Positions 22,993-31,827 of a stretch of 64,000 bases of DNA are shown here, piece after piece (the first letter of the stretch is position 1; each line of letters begins with the position of its first letter). The notes under the pieces are model-generated. The model worked only from the letters and a program-made list of their open reading frames with translations, did not search any database and was not told the DNA's origin. Source of the stretch: JAAZZIT01 sp964480525 (GTDB taxonomy: Bacteria; Bacillota; Clostridia; Oscillospirales; Ruminococcaceae); the NCBI GenBank assembly GCA_964480525.1, contig CAYZOV010000001.1, forward strand, positions 1-64,000. The letters are read 5' to 3'. The position numbers and the translations under genes are program-made.

Positions 22993-24549
22993 TTACTTTC
23001 TCTTCTTTGTAGCAACTACTGCTGTGCCAGCAAGTGCAAGACCTGCAAATGCAACTGCGATACCTGTTGCAGGAACGTCGTCCTTTGGAGTTTCGTCCTT
23101 TGGAGTTTCGTCTTTAGGTGTGTCAGTTGGTTCTTCTGGGTCTGTTGGGTCTGTTGGTTCAGTTGGTTCTTCTGTCTTAACTGTACCAGGAACGTCAGCG
23201 TTAGCGTCGTTTTCGATTACGAAAATAGCTTCGCTTTCAGCGCCGAGAAGTTCAACCTTGTCAAATGTAAAGTCAGTTGTTGACCAGTTCTGGAACCATA
23301 CCTGTGCATATGTGTCTGTTTCACCAAATACAGCTGTTTCTCTCCAAACTGTAAATGTGTATGTGCCGTCTTCGTTAGCTACTGCTGTGATGTCCTTAGC
23401 GCCGTCCTGGAATGACCATTCGTTCTGTTCCCAACCTGTTGTTTCAGAGTTGAAGCCCATGCCACCGCCGAGCCAGTCGCCGTTTTCAATCTTAGTCTTA
23501 GTATCTTCGCCAACTGTTACAGTAAATCTTACGCCGTAAACGTCGGTAAACTTAACATCTGTGCCTGTGAGAATGCTCTGGTATACAAGTTCGTCTGTAT
23601 CCTTATCCTTTTCATCGATAAGAGCAAGCTTGTTAACTTCTTTTACATTTGTACCCAAGTTAGCCTTGATTGTAGGAACTGTTGGGTCTGCAGGTGTTAC
23701 GGTGTTGTCGTATGTAACGCTCTTAACAGCAATGTATGCCTGGTCCGGTTTTGAATCCCAACCGAGTGCGATAACTTCAAGTGTTCCGCCTGCGTAAACG
23801 TCGATAGTAACTACTGCGTCTTCAGAGCAGTCGCCTTTCATAACAACGCTGTCTTCAAAAGGAATAACGATATCGTCGTCCTTGTCTTCTGTACCCATGT
23901 CGTCAACTGTTGTTCCCCAAATTGCGCTTGCGCCAACTACTGCAGCATAAACCTTGTTGCCGTTAGCGTCTGTAGAAACAATCTTGAATGTACACCAGTC
24001 GTTCCAACCTGCGTCGTCGTTTGTAGCTGCAAGGATACCGCCAAGTGTGATTGTTGCTTTACCGTCTGCTTCAATGTTAGTCTTGTATGGCGAACCATAA
24101 GAAACGTTTGCTACGTTGGTTTCTTCTGATGGTTCAGATGGTTCTGATGGTTCTGCAGCCTTTTCAGCGTATACAGTCCATGTGATGTTAGCTGTGTACT
24201 TACTACCTGAGTTTGTGCAGAGCTTAACGCAGAAATCACTGAAGTTAACATCTGTCACTTCAGCCGATTTACCAACTGTAGTCTGAGCCCAGTCGCCATC
24301 TACAGGCTTATAGCCTACAAGGAAATCATTATCTCCCTCAAAAACAATCTTTGTGATTGATTCTGGGTCTGTTGTACCGATAAGGTCAGTAACTGTGAGT
24401 TCGTTTTCGCTCCACCAACTGCCTGTGCTGACTGCTGTAGCTGTGTTTGTGAATACAGCTTCTTCATCAACAGCAAAAGCAGAAAATGCCATTGTTGAAA
24501 CTGCAAGTGCGCCAGCAGCAACTGCAGCCAAAATCTTTTTAAGATTCAT
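22993..24549 (-). CDS. Wall-anchored surface protein 2 (VPATG)
   Basis: A 518-residue paralogue of surface protein 1. The signal peptide is MNLKKILAAVAAGALAVSTM. An N-terminal beta-rich domain (28-140), a short PSEPSEPSE spacer, and the shared module (about 145-285) follow. A third domain found only here (about 290-455) contains YGVRFTVTVGED, WLGGGMGFNSETTGWEQNEW and WFQNWSTTDFTF. A short TEPTDPTDP stalk and VPATG-hydrophobic-KKRK end it. The Trp-rich third domain looks like a carbohydrate-binding module; I cannot assign a CBM family. AAAGGAGG precedes the ATG. It has its own promoter and terminator, so the pair arose by tandem duplication of a whole transcription unit. Confidence 0.8.
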   Translation of the reverse strand: MNLKKILAAVAAGALAVSTMAFSAFAVDEEAVFTNTATAVSTGSWWSENELTVTDLIGTTDPESITKIVFEGDNDFLVGYKPVDGDWAQTTVGKSAEVTDVNFSDFCVKLCTNSGSKYTANITWTVYAEKAAEPSEPSEPSEETNVANVSYGSPYKTNIEADGKATITLGGILAATNDDAGWNDWCTFKIVSTDANGNKVYAAVVGASAIWGTTVDDMGTEDKDDDIVIPFEDSVVMKGDCSEDAVVTIDVYAGGTLEVIALGWDSKPDQAYIAVKSVTYDNTVTPADPTVPTIKANLGTNVKEVNKLALIDEKDKDTDELVYQSILTGTDVKFTDVYGVRFTVTVGEDTKTKIENGDWLGGGMGFNSETTGWEQNEWSFQDGAKDITAVANEDGTYTFTVWRETAVFGETDTYAQVWFQNWSTTDFTFDKVELLGAESEAIFVIENDANADVPGTVKTEEPTEPTDPTDPEEPTDTPKDETPKDETPKDDVPATGIAVAFAGLALAGTAVVATKKRK

Positions 24550-24567
24550 AAAGTTTTTCCTCCTTTA

Positions 24568-24594
24568 ATTTTTTCGGTTAATCCGAAATTTTTA
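24568..24594 (-). promoter_or_regulatory. Leader hairpin before surface protein 2
   Basis: Minus strand TTTCGG ATTAA CCGAAA, a perfect 6-bp stem upstream of AAAGGAGG. Its position matches the hairpin before surface protein 1. Confidence 0.45.
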
Positions 24595-24601
24595 CAATTA
24601 A

Positions 24602-24630
24602 ATTTTATCACAAAACGGTTACAATTGCAA
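24602..24630 (-). promoter_or_regulatory. Promoter of surface protein 2
   Basis: Minus strand TTGCAA, 17 bases ending TGTGA, TAAAAT. Upstream bases GGTAATTTGTA parallel GGTAAATTTGTA at surface protein 1. Confidence 0.6.
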
Positions 24631-24697
24631 TGTACAAATTACCCAAATTGTAAACGATTTTATGTTCAAATTATACAAAACGTATTACAAGGAAAAA

Positions 24698-25441
24698 TTA
24701 TTCCTCGTCGTCCTCTTCCGGCATATCCCAGTTGTGGTAAACGTTCTGTACGTCGTCGTTTTCTTCAAGGTGTTCAAGAAGAAGATTCATCTTTCTTATT
24801 GCTTCCTCGTCCTCAAGTTTTGTATACGTTGACGGAACCTGTTCAGCCTCGGCAGAAACAACCTTATAACCCATTTCTCTAAGGCTTTCTGCAACAGCCG
24901 AAACGTCGTTCGGTTCGGTTTCGACCTCAATCATATCGTCCTCGATTCTGAAATCGCTTGCGCCAGCCTCGAAACAGTCCTCCATGATTTTATCCTCGTC
25001 CTGATTTTCGTACTCAATAGCGATAATTCCCTTTTGCGAGAACATAAACGACACGCAACCCGTTGTACCGAGATTTCCGCCGAACTTATCGAAATAGTGG
25101 CGAATATCCCCTGCCGTTCTGTTTTTGTTGTCGGTCAAGCACTCTACGATAACGGCTACGCCACACGGTCCATATCCCTCGTAAACGTTGTTTTCGTAGT
25201 TATTCTTGTCGCCACCACCGGCAGCCTTTTTAATAACACGGTCGATATTGTCGTTTGGCACGTTGTTAGATTTTGCCTTTGAAATAAGGTCACGGAGCTT
25301 TGCGTTGTTGTTTGGGTCTGCTCCGCCCTCTTTAACTGCAACAATGATTTCTCTACCGATTTTTGTAAAAATCTTCGCTTTTACAGCGTCTGTTGCTTCC
25401 TTTTTCCTCTTAATATTTGCCCATTTTGAATGTCCTGACAT
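24698..25441 (-). CDS. yebC: YebC/PmpR-family protein
   Basis: A 247-residue protein, the usual length. The N-terminus MSGHSKWANIKRKKEATDA and the block GGADPNNNAKLRDLISKAK are family hallmarks. Members have been described as transcription regulators and, more recently, as factors that relieve ribosome stalling at proline-rich stretches. The latter is of interest beside the proline-rich surface proteins, but that link is speculation. The start at 25441 has AAAGGTGG upstream. It follows mrnC after 53 bases. Confidence 0.95.
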   Translation of the reverse strand: MSGHSKWANIKRKKEATDAVKAKIFTKIGREIIVAVKEGGADPNNNAKLRDLISKAKSNNVPNDNIDRVIKKAAGGGDKNNYENNVYEGYGPCGVAVIVECLTDNKNRTAGDIRHYFDKFGGNLGTTGCVSFMFSQKGIIAIEYENQDEDKIMEDCFEAGASDFRIEDDMIEVETEPNDVSAVAESLREMGYKVVSAEAEQVPSTYTKLEDEEAIRKMNLLLEHLEENDDVQNVYHNWDMPEEDDEE

Positions 25442-25494
25442 TTGTAAACCACCTTTCAAAATTTCTATTGTCAGTTTAATTTAACTTTGTAAAA

Positions 25495-25908
25495 TTACTG
25501 CTCGTCCATTTTCCAAATAATATCGAACAGTTCTTCGACACGCTCGTCCCTGCCTGCAAGGTGCAAATACCCGAACAGACACTCCAGAGCCGTTGCAAGT
25601 CGGTATTCGGCAACCGTGGAATGTTTCGGCGCAGTAATCCCCGACGCATTTCGCCCACGTCTTAACACGTCAAGTTCTTCTTCGTCAAGCAAAGGTTTAA
25701 TCACCTCAACGCCCCTAGCCTGATACTCTGCGCAAACCCTTTTTACCGACAAGCTATGGAGCTTCGACACGGGCATATTTCCTACAAGCAAAATATATTC
25801 TCTGACTAATTTTTCGTAAATCACGTCACCCAAAAAAGCCAGCGCAAGAGGACCATACTGGTTAATATCACGTTTTTCCAGTTTAATATCCGTACATCTC
25901 AACTCCAT
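25495..25908 (-). CDS. mrnC: Mini-ribonuclease III
   Basis: A 137-residue RNase III catalytic domain without a dsRNA-binding domain, as in MrnC. PLALAFLGDVIYE (Asp28, Glu32) is the signature helix, and ASGITAPKHSTVAEYRLAT leads to the second acidic site in ALECLFGYLHL. It trims 23S rRNA ends in Bacillus. A promoter lies close upstream, but I see no good Shine-Dalgarno before the ATG, which is unusual here. Confidence 0.9.
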   Translation of the reverse strand: MELRCTDIKLEKRDINQYGPLALAFLGDVIYEKLVREYILLVGNMPVSKLHSLSVKRVCAEYQARGVEVIKPLLDEEELDVLRRGRNASGITAPKHSTVAEYRLATALECLFGYLHLAGRDERVEELFDIIWKMDEQ

Positions 25909-25927
25909 TTTCAGAATTTAACAATTC

Positions 25928-25956
25928 ATTTTACCACATTTTTTCGGAAAAATCAA
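25928..25956 (-). promoter_or_regulatory. Promoter of mrnC-yebC
   Basis: Minus strand TTGATT, 17 bases, TAAAAT, ending 20 bases before the mrnC ATG. Confidence 0.55.
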
Positions 25957-25994
25957 CCCCCTACCCCCTCATTGCAGAAAATATTTTTAAAAAA

Positions 25995-26027
25995 CAAAAA
26001 CACGCCTCAAAAAATGAAACGTGCTTT
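25995..26027 (-). terminator. Terminator of the purine salvage operon
   Basis: Minus strand AAGCACGTTTC / GAGGCGTGTTT (11 pairs with G-T pairs), then TTGTTTTTT. It follows the last gene of the operon. Confidence 0.7.
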
Positions 26028-26038
26028 TGCATTAAATT

Positions 26039-26641
26039 TTAAATTTGTTTAACATATCCCGTTTCGGTTTGTGAAAAACCCATCTTTTTTAGATAACCTT
26101 CGTGTTCAGGCGTCAATTCATTTAAATAAGTGAGAGTTTTAATTCTTTCTGCGCCCAGTTTTTCATACAAGAATTTTCCCACCGAACAATCACGATAAAC
26201 AGGCGTAGTATAGTCGATATCCACCGTAAAATCCCCTGCGTTTTCTTTGCCCAGCAAAATTCCCGCAACGCTGTCCTCACAACAAACCACATAAGCTTTC
26301 ATGCCCGAAATTTCCTGTTTGTCAAACTGCGGAAAATATTCCTTAATGTCATCTTCGTACTTTTTGCAAAAATACTCAACCATTCCGTCCTCGGAATCCG
26401 TACCGATAAGGCTATATGATTTTGAATTTTTCCTAAGCATTATCAGATTATACACGTTAATCACAATCAGGCAGGCGTTCATCAACGCAAGAGGAATCGC
26501 ACCGACGATAATCGAATACACAACCGAAATAACGCACCCCACCGTGTTAATAACTCTCAACTTTACGATTGACGACATAAGCATTGAAACAACCACAAAT
26601 GCCGAACCGATATAGCCGAAAATTTCAATAATCGTTTCCAT
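26039..26641 (-). CDS. YgjV-like membrane protein with GNAT-like C-terminus
   Basis: A 200-residue two-part protein. Residues 1-75 have three helices of the YgjV/Imp type (FGYIGSAFVVVSMLMSS, VNTVGCVISVVYSIIVG-like, LIVINVYNLIML). Residues 85-200 resemble an acetyltransferase-like (GNAT) fold with VAGILLGKENAGDFTVDIDY and a C-terminal FLYEKLGAERIKTL...YLKKMGF. An acetyl-CoA P-loop is not clearly visible, so the domain may not be catalytic. AGGAG precedes the ATG. It is the last gene of the salvage operon. Confidence 0.7.
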   Translation of the reverse strand: METIIEIFGYIGSAFVVVSMLMSSIVKLRVINTVGCVISVVYSIIVGAIPLALMNACLIVINVYNLIMLRKNSKSYSLIGTDSEDGMVEYFCKKYEDDIKEYFPQFDKQEISGMKAYVVCCEDSVAGILLGKENAGDFTVDIDYTTPVYRDCSVGKFLYEKLGAERIKTLTYLNELTPEHEGYLKKMGFSQTETGYVKQI

Positions 26642-26666
26642 TGTTTTTTCTCCTGTTTAACGTGGG

Positions 26667-27335
26667 TTAATATCCTGCGCCCGTGTCGGTGTTTTTCATA
26701 ATTTTAACCAGTCTGCTTGTACCCAGTCTGTCAGCACCCAAACTCATAAACTTTTCTGCGTCGTCAAATGACGAAATTCCACCTGCAGCCTTAACCTTGA
26801 CATTTTCGCCAACGTGTTTTCTCATCAATGCCACGTCGTCAAATGTTGCTCCGCCTGTTGAAAATCCTGTGGAAGTCTTGATATATTCCGCACCTGCGTT
26901 TGTTACGATTTCGCACATTTTGATTTTTTCTTCTTCCGAAAGCAAGCAAGTTTCGATAATAACCTTTAAAATTTTGCCGTTGCAAGCTTCGTGAATTTGG
27001 CGAATTTCGTTTTCCAAATAATCATATCTCTTGTTTTTCAATGCGCCCACATTGATAACCATATCGATTTCTTCAGCGCCGTTTGCAATAGCGTCCTTAG
27101 TTTCAAAAACCTTAGTTGCCGTTGTGTTATAACCGTTCGGGAATCCGATAACCGTACAAATTGCCAGTTTTCCGTCAACATATTCGTGAGCTTCCTTTAC
27201 ATACGCAGCCGGAATACACGCCGAAGCACACCCGAATTTAATTGCGTCGTCCAAAATTACTTTAATTTCGTCCCAAGTCGAAGCCACCCCAAGCAAAGTG
27301 TGGTCAACAATTTTCAAAACATCTTTCTTATCCAT
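26667..27335 (-). CDS. deoC: Deoxyribose-phosphate aldolase
   Basis: A 222-residue class I aldolase splitting 2-deoxyribose 5-phosphate to acetaldehyde and glyceraldehyde 3-phosphate. The Schiff-base lysine lies in YIKTSTGF, with the second lysine in KVKAAGGI; DHTLL near the start and CTVIGFPNG are family blocks. GAAAGGA precedes the ATG. It sits after nupC and deoB, consistent with degradation of deoxyribonucleosides. Confidence 0.95.
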   Translation of the reverse strand: MDKKDVLKIVDHTLLGVASTWDEIKVILDDAIKFGCASACIPAAYVKEAHEYVDGKLAICTVIGFPNGYNTTATKVFETKDAIANGAEEIDMVINVGALKNKRYDYLENEIRQIHEACNGKILKVIIETCLLSEEEKIKMCEIVTNAGAEYIKTSTGFSTGGATFDDVALMRKHVGENVKVKAAGGISSFDDAEKFMSLGADRLGTSRLVKIMKNTDTGAGY

Positions 27336-27362
27336 AACTAAAATCCTTTCAAACTTTTAAAA

Positions 27363-28565
27363 TTAAATACGAGAAACAATACTTACCATAAGTGCGCTGT
27401 TGATACTTACGAACACGCCTGCGATAGTCGCCCTGACGATAAGTTTTGAAATAACTCCTCTCTTTTCAGGGCAAAGAACGCCGATACCGCCAATGCACAT
27501 ACCCATTGAGGAAATGTTTGCAAAACCGCAAAGTGAAATTGTGGCAACAAGCGAAGTCGTAGCGTCAAGGGATTCAAGCATTGGTGCAAGTCGTCCGAAA
27601 GCGATAAATTCGTTAAGTATAAGCTTTTCGCCCAAGAGTGTGCCTGCGGTCATAATATCCGAACCGCTAAATCCGAACATGAAACCGAACGGAGCAAAGA
27701 TATATCCGAAAATCTGTGCAAGGCTTATGCCGAACTGTCCCAGAATAAGGTCGAAAATTGCCATAACGCCCATAAATCCTACGATTGAAGCACCGATTGA
27801 AATAACCATTTGAATACCCGTGTTGCAACCCTCGGACAAAGCGTCGATTACGTTTGTGTTTTTGCCCTTGTTATCCATTTTAACTTCGGAGATATTCTCA
27901 ACTTCTTCCGTCTGTGGGCAGATAAGTTTTGCAACCATAATACTGCCGATTGGAACAAGTGCGCTGGCGATAAGAAGCGATTCCATAGGAATACCGAGTG
28001 CCGAATATCCGCCCAGAATCGAAGCCGACATACTTCCCATTCCCGAAACAAGCACTACGAAAATTTCGCTGTTTGTGAGTTTCGGCAAATACTTAGCAAC
28101 CAGAATCGGGCTGTCTGTGTGTCCCAAAAACATATTTGCAACGGCTACGAAAGTTTCAACTTCCGACGTTTTTGTAATTTTGCCGATAATTTTACCAATC
28201 CACTTGATAATAAAACCAAGCACACCCAGATAATAAAGTGCGCTGACCAAAGCGGACACAAATATAATATTACCCAAACTTTGAATAATAAACACATAAA
28301 TACCCGTTTCACCGCCTGTGAAAAGGTCGCCGAAAACAAATTCCAGACCCTTGTTTCCGCAGTTGATTACGGCTGTTATACCGTTTGACATAAGGGTAAT
28401 AAGTTTTTTACCGATTGGTACTTTGACGATAAACAAAGCAATGAGAAATTCTACCACGAACATTACGCCGATACTTTTCCACTTGATTGATTTTCGGTTG
28501 TAGGAAATAAGCCAGCATATGCCTATGACTACTGCCAAACCGAGAATATTAAGTAATATTTTCAT
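27363..28565 (-). CDS. nupC: Concentrative nucleoside transporter
   Basis: A 400-residue NupC/CNT transporter driving nucleoside uptake with H+ or Na+. The family blocks VFGDLFTGG, SMSASILGGYSALG, and the C-terminal GFANISSMGMCIGGIGVLCP are all present, with about 10 hydrophobic segments. The length is standard. GGGGTG precedes the ATG. It lies between deoB and deoC in the salvage operon. Confidence 0.94.
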   Translation of the reverse strand: MKILLNILGLAVVIGICWLISYNRKSIKWKSIGVMFVVEFLIALFIVKVPIGKKLITLMSNGITAVINCGNKGLEFVFGDLFTGGETGIYVFIIQSLGNIIFVSALVSALYYLGVLGFIIKWIGKIIGKITKTSEVETFVAVANMFLGHTDSPILVAKYLPKLTNSEIFVVLVSGMGSMSASILGGYSALGIPMESLLIASALVPIGSIMVAKLICPQTEEVENISEVKMDNKGKNTNVIDALSEGCNTGIQMVISIGASIVGFMGVMAIFDLILGQFGISLAQIFGYIFAPFGFMFGFSGSDIMTAGTLLGEKLILNEFIAFGRLAPMLESLDATTSLVATISLCGFANISSMGMCIGGIGVLCPEKRGVISKLIVRATIAGVFVSINSALMVSIVSRI

Positions 28566-28586
28566 AAATACACCCCATTTTAATTA

Positions 28587-29777
28587 TCATTTTAATTTTT
28601 CCAAAATTGAATATCCGATTGTGCCATGTGGCATTTCAACGCCGAAATTGTCGGCGATTGTGGCGCCGATAACGGCAAATGTGTCTGTGCTGTCAAGTTG
28701 TCCGCCGTCGGTTAAAGATTTTGAATATGCAATAAACGGCACACGTTCTCTTGTATGGTCGGTGCCTGTGTGGGTCGGGTCGTTGCCGTGGTCAGCCGTG
28801 ATAATAAGCAAGTCGTCATCACGGAGATTTTCCAAAAGTTCGCCTAATTTCACGTCAAACTTTTCAATTTCCTGTGCATACCCCTCTACGTTTCTTCTGT
28901 GTCCCCACAAAGCGTCAAAGTCAACAAGGTTTACAAAGCAAAGTCCGTTAAAGTCGGTTTTAGCAATTTCAATGGTCTGTTCCATACCGTGAACGGAAGA
29001 TTTTGATTTGTTGGACTGCGTAATACCCTCACCGTCGAAAATATCCGAAATTTTGCCTACTGAAATTACGTCAAAACCGTTTTCCTTTAATGCGTCAAGT
29101 GCGGTTTTTCCGTATGGCTTTAACGCATAGTCGTGGCGGTTTGAAGTTCTCTTGAACTCACCCTTTTTCTTACCCACATACGGTCTTGCGATAATTCTGC
29201 CCACCTTCCACTCGTCTTTGAGTGTGATTTCACGGGCAATTTCACAACAACGGTAAAGTTCGTCAAGTCCAAAGGTTTCTTCGTTTCCGCAGATTTGCAA
29301 AACCGAATCCGCCGAAGTATAAACTATCATATGACCCGTTGCGATTTCTTCTTCCGCAAGTTCGTCCAAAATTTCCGTTCCGCTGGCACTTTTGTTTCCG
29401 ATAATCACCCTGCCGGTTCTTTCAGAAAGTTCGTCTAAAAGTTCCTTTGGAAAACCCGTTTCGGTAAAAGTTTTAAAAGGCGTTGTGATTTTAAGACCCA
29501 TCATTTCCCAATGACCTGTCATTGTGTCTTTACCCACGCTTGCTTCGTTGAGATATGCGTAATATCCCAGCGGTTTTTCCACCGCTTCAACCTGTTTAAG
29601 GGGGTGAAGATTTGCCATGCCCAATTTTTGAAGATTAGGAATTTTAAATTCATCTCTGTATTGAGAAATATGTCCCAGAGTGTCCGTTCCCTCGTCGCCG
29701 TAATCTTTTGAATCTTTTGCACCGCCTACGCCGAGGGAATCAATAACAATTGTAAAAACACGTTTAAATTTACTCAT
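28587..29777 (-). CDS. deoB: Phosphopentomutase
   Basis: A 396-residue metalloenzyme of the alkaline-phosphatase superfamily that interconverts (deoxy)ribose 1- and 5-phosphate. IVIDSLGVGGAKDS binds the first metal, KDTMTGHWEMMG holds the phospho-threonine, and ITADHGNDPTHTGTDHTRE supplies further metal ligands. It follows the crp/fnr gene after 8 bases. The Shine-Dalgarno lies in that gene's end. Confidence 0.96.
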   Translation of the reverse strand: MSKFKRVFTIVIDSLGVGGAKDSKDYGDEGTDTLGHISQYRDEFKIPNLQKLGMANLHPLKQVEAVEKPLGYYAYLNEASVGKDTMTGHWEMMGLKITTPFKTFTETGFPKELLDELSERTGRVIIGNKSASGTEILDELAEEEIATGHMIVYTSADSVLQICGNEETFGLDELYRCCEIAREITLKDEWKVGRIIARPYVGKKKGEFKRTSNRHDYALKPYGKTALDALKENGFDVISVGKISDIFDGEGITQSNKSKSSVHGMEQTIEIAKTDFNGLCFVNLVDFDALWGHRRNVEGYAQEIEKFDVKLGELLENLRDDDLLIITADHGNDPTHTGTDHTRERVPFIAYSKSLTDGGQLDSTDTFAVIGATIADNFGVEMPHGTIGYSILEKLK

Positions 29778-29785
29778 CAGTTTTC

Positions 29786-30508
29786 TTAACCTCTCTCTGC
29801 CTTTTCCTCCTCAACAAGCATAAGATACTGTTGATAGGAAATAGACATTTTTCTGTTTTGTATCGTAATAAGTTCCTCGTTTTTCAACGACAAAACCGCT
29901 CTTTGAACGCTTCGCAAGCTTGAACCCACTTTTTGTGCCAACTCCGCCTGAGTTATGCCGATTGTGACGTTTTCGCCCATAACCGATTTATGTTTTTTAT
30001 AATACCTGACAAAATAGCTGACAACCTTTTGTTTACAACTTTTGTACAAAAACAACCTGTCCTGTCGCCGTTCGCTCATCATGATAGACAAGGCGTTGCT
30101 AAGTCGTAAAAACAATGCGTTTTCGTCTTTTTTTATCCAATTCAGATAATGCGCCGCAGGTATTCGCAAAAGCTTGCAATTTTTCGCTGCGTATATGGTG
30201 TTTGAATATTCGGGCGTATTCGTTATAACCTCAAAGTCGCCGATAATATACATATCCGTAAAATCCATAAAGGAATAACCGTCCCCCGTCTGGTTATAAT
30301 CAACGCCCTTTACGTCCCCCGACAACACCATATAAACATATTCACTTTGTTTTCCTGCCGAAATAATTTTCTCGTCTTTTTGCAATTCAAAATATCGAAT
30401 TTCTTCCGCAACGATATTCGGAACATACTTAAAAAGTTCGCTGAAATACCTGCTTCGTTTGTAATCGCACTGAGAAATCATCAGCATAAGCCGTTCTTTT
30501 CCGTTCAC
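29786..30508 (-). CDS. Crp/Fnr-family transcription regulator
   Basis: A 240-residue regulator. An N-terminal cyclic-nucleotide-binding-like barrel (about 20-125) lacks the CRP cAMP phosphate-cassette sequence and the N-terminal FNR cysteines, so the ligand is unknown. The C-terminal winged helix contains ITQAELAQKVGSSLRSVQRAVLS (recognition helix SSLRSVQRAV). The start is GTG with AGAGG upstream. It is encoded inside the purine salvage operon, so it probably controls this operon; a matching dyad at -41.5 of the punA promoter supports activation. Confidence 0.85.
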   Translation of the reverse strand: MNGKERLMLMISQCDYKRSRYFSELFKYVPNIVAEEIRYFELQKDEKIISAGKQSEYVYMVLSGDVKGVDYNQTGDGYSFMDFTDMYIIGDFEVITNTPEYSNTIYAAKNCKLLRIPAAHYLNWIKKDENALFLRLSNALSIMMSERRQDRLFLYKSCKQKVVSYFVRYYKKHKSVMGENVTIGITQAELAQKVGSSLRSVQRAVLSLKNEELITIQNRKMSISYQQYLMLVEEEKAERG

Positions 30509-30537
30509 TTTTGACCTCTATTCACGCATAATTTTAG

Positions 30538-31806
30538 CTAAAACACTTTTCTTCCGCCCACAAATTTTGCAAAAACATTCTTATCTTCGCAAAGATAAAT
30601 AAGTCTTTCAAGGCGTTCTCTGACGGAAATTTCACACGGGGTTTTGATTGAAGAATCGTCCATAACCACAGCGTCAAATTCATAACCATCTTCAAAACTT
30701 CCCACTTTTCCGAAAAATTCGCCTCCGCCTTTTGTCGCCAAGAAAAATACGTTTTCCACCGTCAAAGGCTTAACACTTTGGTCAGACAGCCTCCATCTGA
30801 GTTTTGAACACGAAACCGCCATAGCCATTGCCTTAAAAATCGACAACGACGAACCTGCCGCCACGTCCGAACCAAGACCCACTTTAAGTCCCATATCCAA
30901 ATATTTTTTAACCGGAGCAACCCCCGAAGAAAGGTTTGCATTTGATTCGGGACAATGCGCCACAAATACGTTTTGGTTTTTCATCATCTGAATTTCATTG
31001 TCGTCGCTGTAAACACAATGTGCCATTATCGTAGGACAATCTTTGCCGAAAAGGTCGAATCTGTCATAAGACTGACCGTAATTTTCCGTTTCGGGACAAA
31101 GTTCCTTAACCCATTGAATTTCCCCCTGATTTTCAGACAAGTGGGATTGAACGGGAAGATTATATTTTTTCTGAATCACGGATAGTTTTTCAAAAAGTTC
31201 GTCCGAACAACTCGGAGTAAAACGAGGGGTCAAAATCGGCTTGACATATTGATATTTGTGGCATTTTTCAATCCATTCTTCCGTATCTTCGGCAGATTTT
31301 TGCGCACTTTCTTCGCACAAATAATCAGGACTGTTTCTGTCCATATTCACTTTGCCCACATAACATTCAAGCCCTGCTTTTTCCAATTTATCCATCAACA
31401 AGAGAGTTGCGTCGTTGTGAATCGTCCCGAAAACGCAAGCTCTTGTTGTGGCGCTTTTTCTTAAATCGTCTGTGAAAATATCATACGCCTTGTTGGCATA
31501 ATCAAGATTTTTGTACTTTGCTTCTTCCACAAAAGTGTATGTGTTAAGCCAATCAATAAGTTCCATGTCCATAGCCAACCCACGAAACGGATATTGAGGT
31601 GCATGGACGTGCAAATCCGTAAATCCCGATATTACGATTCTGTCCTCAAAGTCGTACAGCGGAAAACATTCGTATTCCGAAGGAAGTTTTTCAAAAACCC
31701 CCGCACATTTGTCGTCTTTGCACACCGCAAAACCGTCTTTTACGCAAACAATTTCGTCTTTTGATTTGCTATAACATATATGTCCTTTAATTACAAAATT
31801 TCTCAC
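30538..31806 (-). CDS. guaD: Guanine deaminase
   Basis: A 422-residue amidohydrolase converting guanine to xanthine and ammonia. The metal motif DLHVHAPQYPFRG and the guanine-specific block AMDMELIDWLNTYTF are visible, with HLSENQGEIQWV, MAHCVYS and GLGSDVAAGSS completing the site. The start is taken as GTG at 31806, nine bases after GAGGTG, giving an N-terminus VRNFVIKGHICYS like relatives; the GTG at 31818 overlaps that Shine-Dalgarno. It follows punA, which would release guanine from guanosine. Confidence 0.92.
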   Translation of the reverse strand: MRNFVIKGHICYSKSKDEIVCVKDGFAVCKDDKCAGVFEKLPSEYECFPLYDFEDRIVISGFTDLHVHAPQYPFRGLAMDMELIDWLNTYTFVEEAKYKNLDYANKAYDIFTDDLRKSATTRACVFGTIHNDATLLLMDKLEKAGLECYVGKVNMDRNSPDYLCEESAQKSAEDTEEWIEKCHKYQYVKPILTPRFTPSCSDELFEKLSVIQKKYNLPVQSHLSENQGEIQWVKELCPETENYGQSYDRFDLFGKDCPTIMAHCVYSDDNEIQMMKNQNVFVAHCPESNANLSSGVAPVKKYLDMGLKVGLGSDVAAGSSLSIFKAMAMAVSCSKLRWRLSDQSVKPLTVENVFFLATKGGGEFFGKVGSFEDGYEFDAVVMDDSSIKTPCEISVRERLERLIYLCEDKNVFAKFVGGRKVF

Positions 31807-31827
31807 TGATATTTTCACCTCAAAAAA

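Noticed and set aside
27810..28388. Long plus-strand frame opposite nupC
   Set aside because: nupC is a clear full-length family member on the other strand; the opposing frame has no motif and no Shine-Dalgarno.
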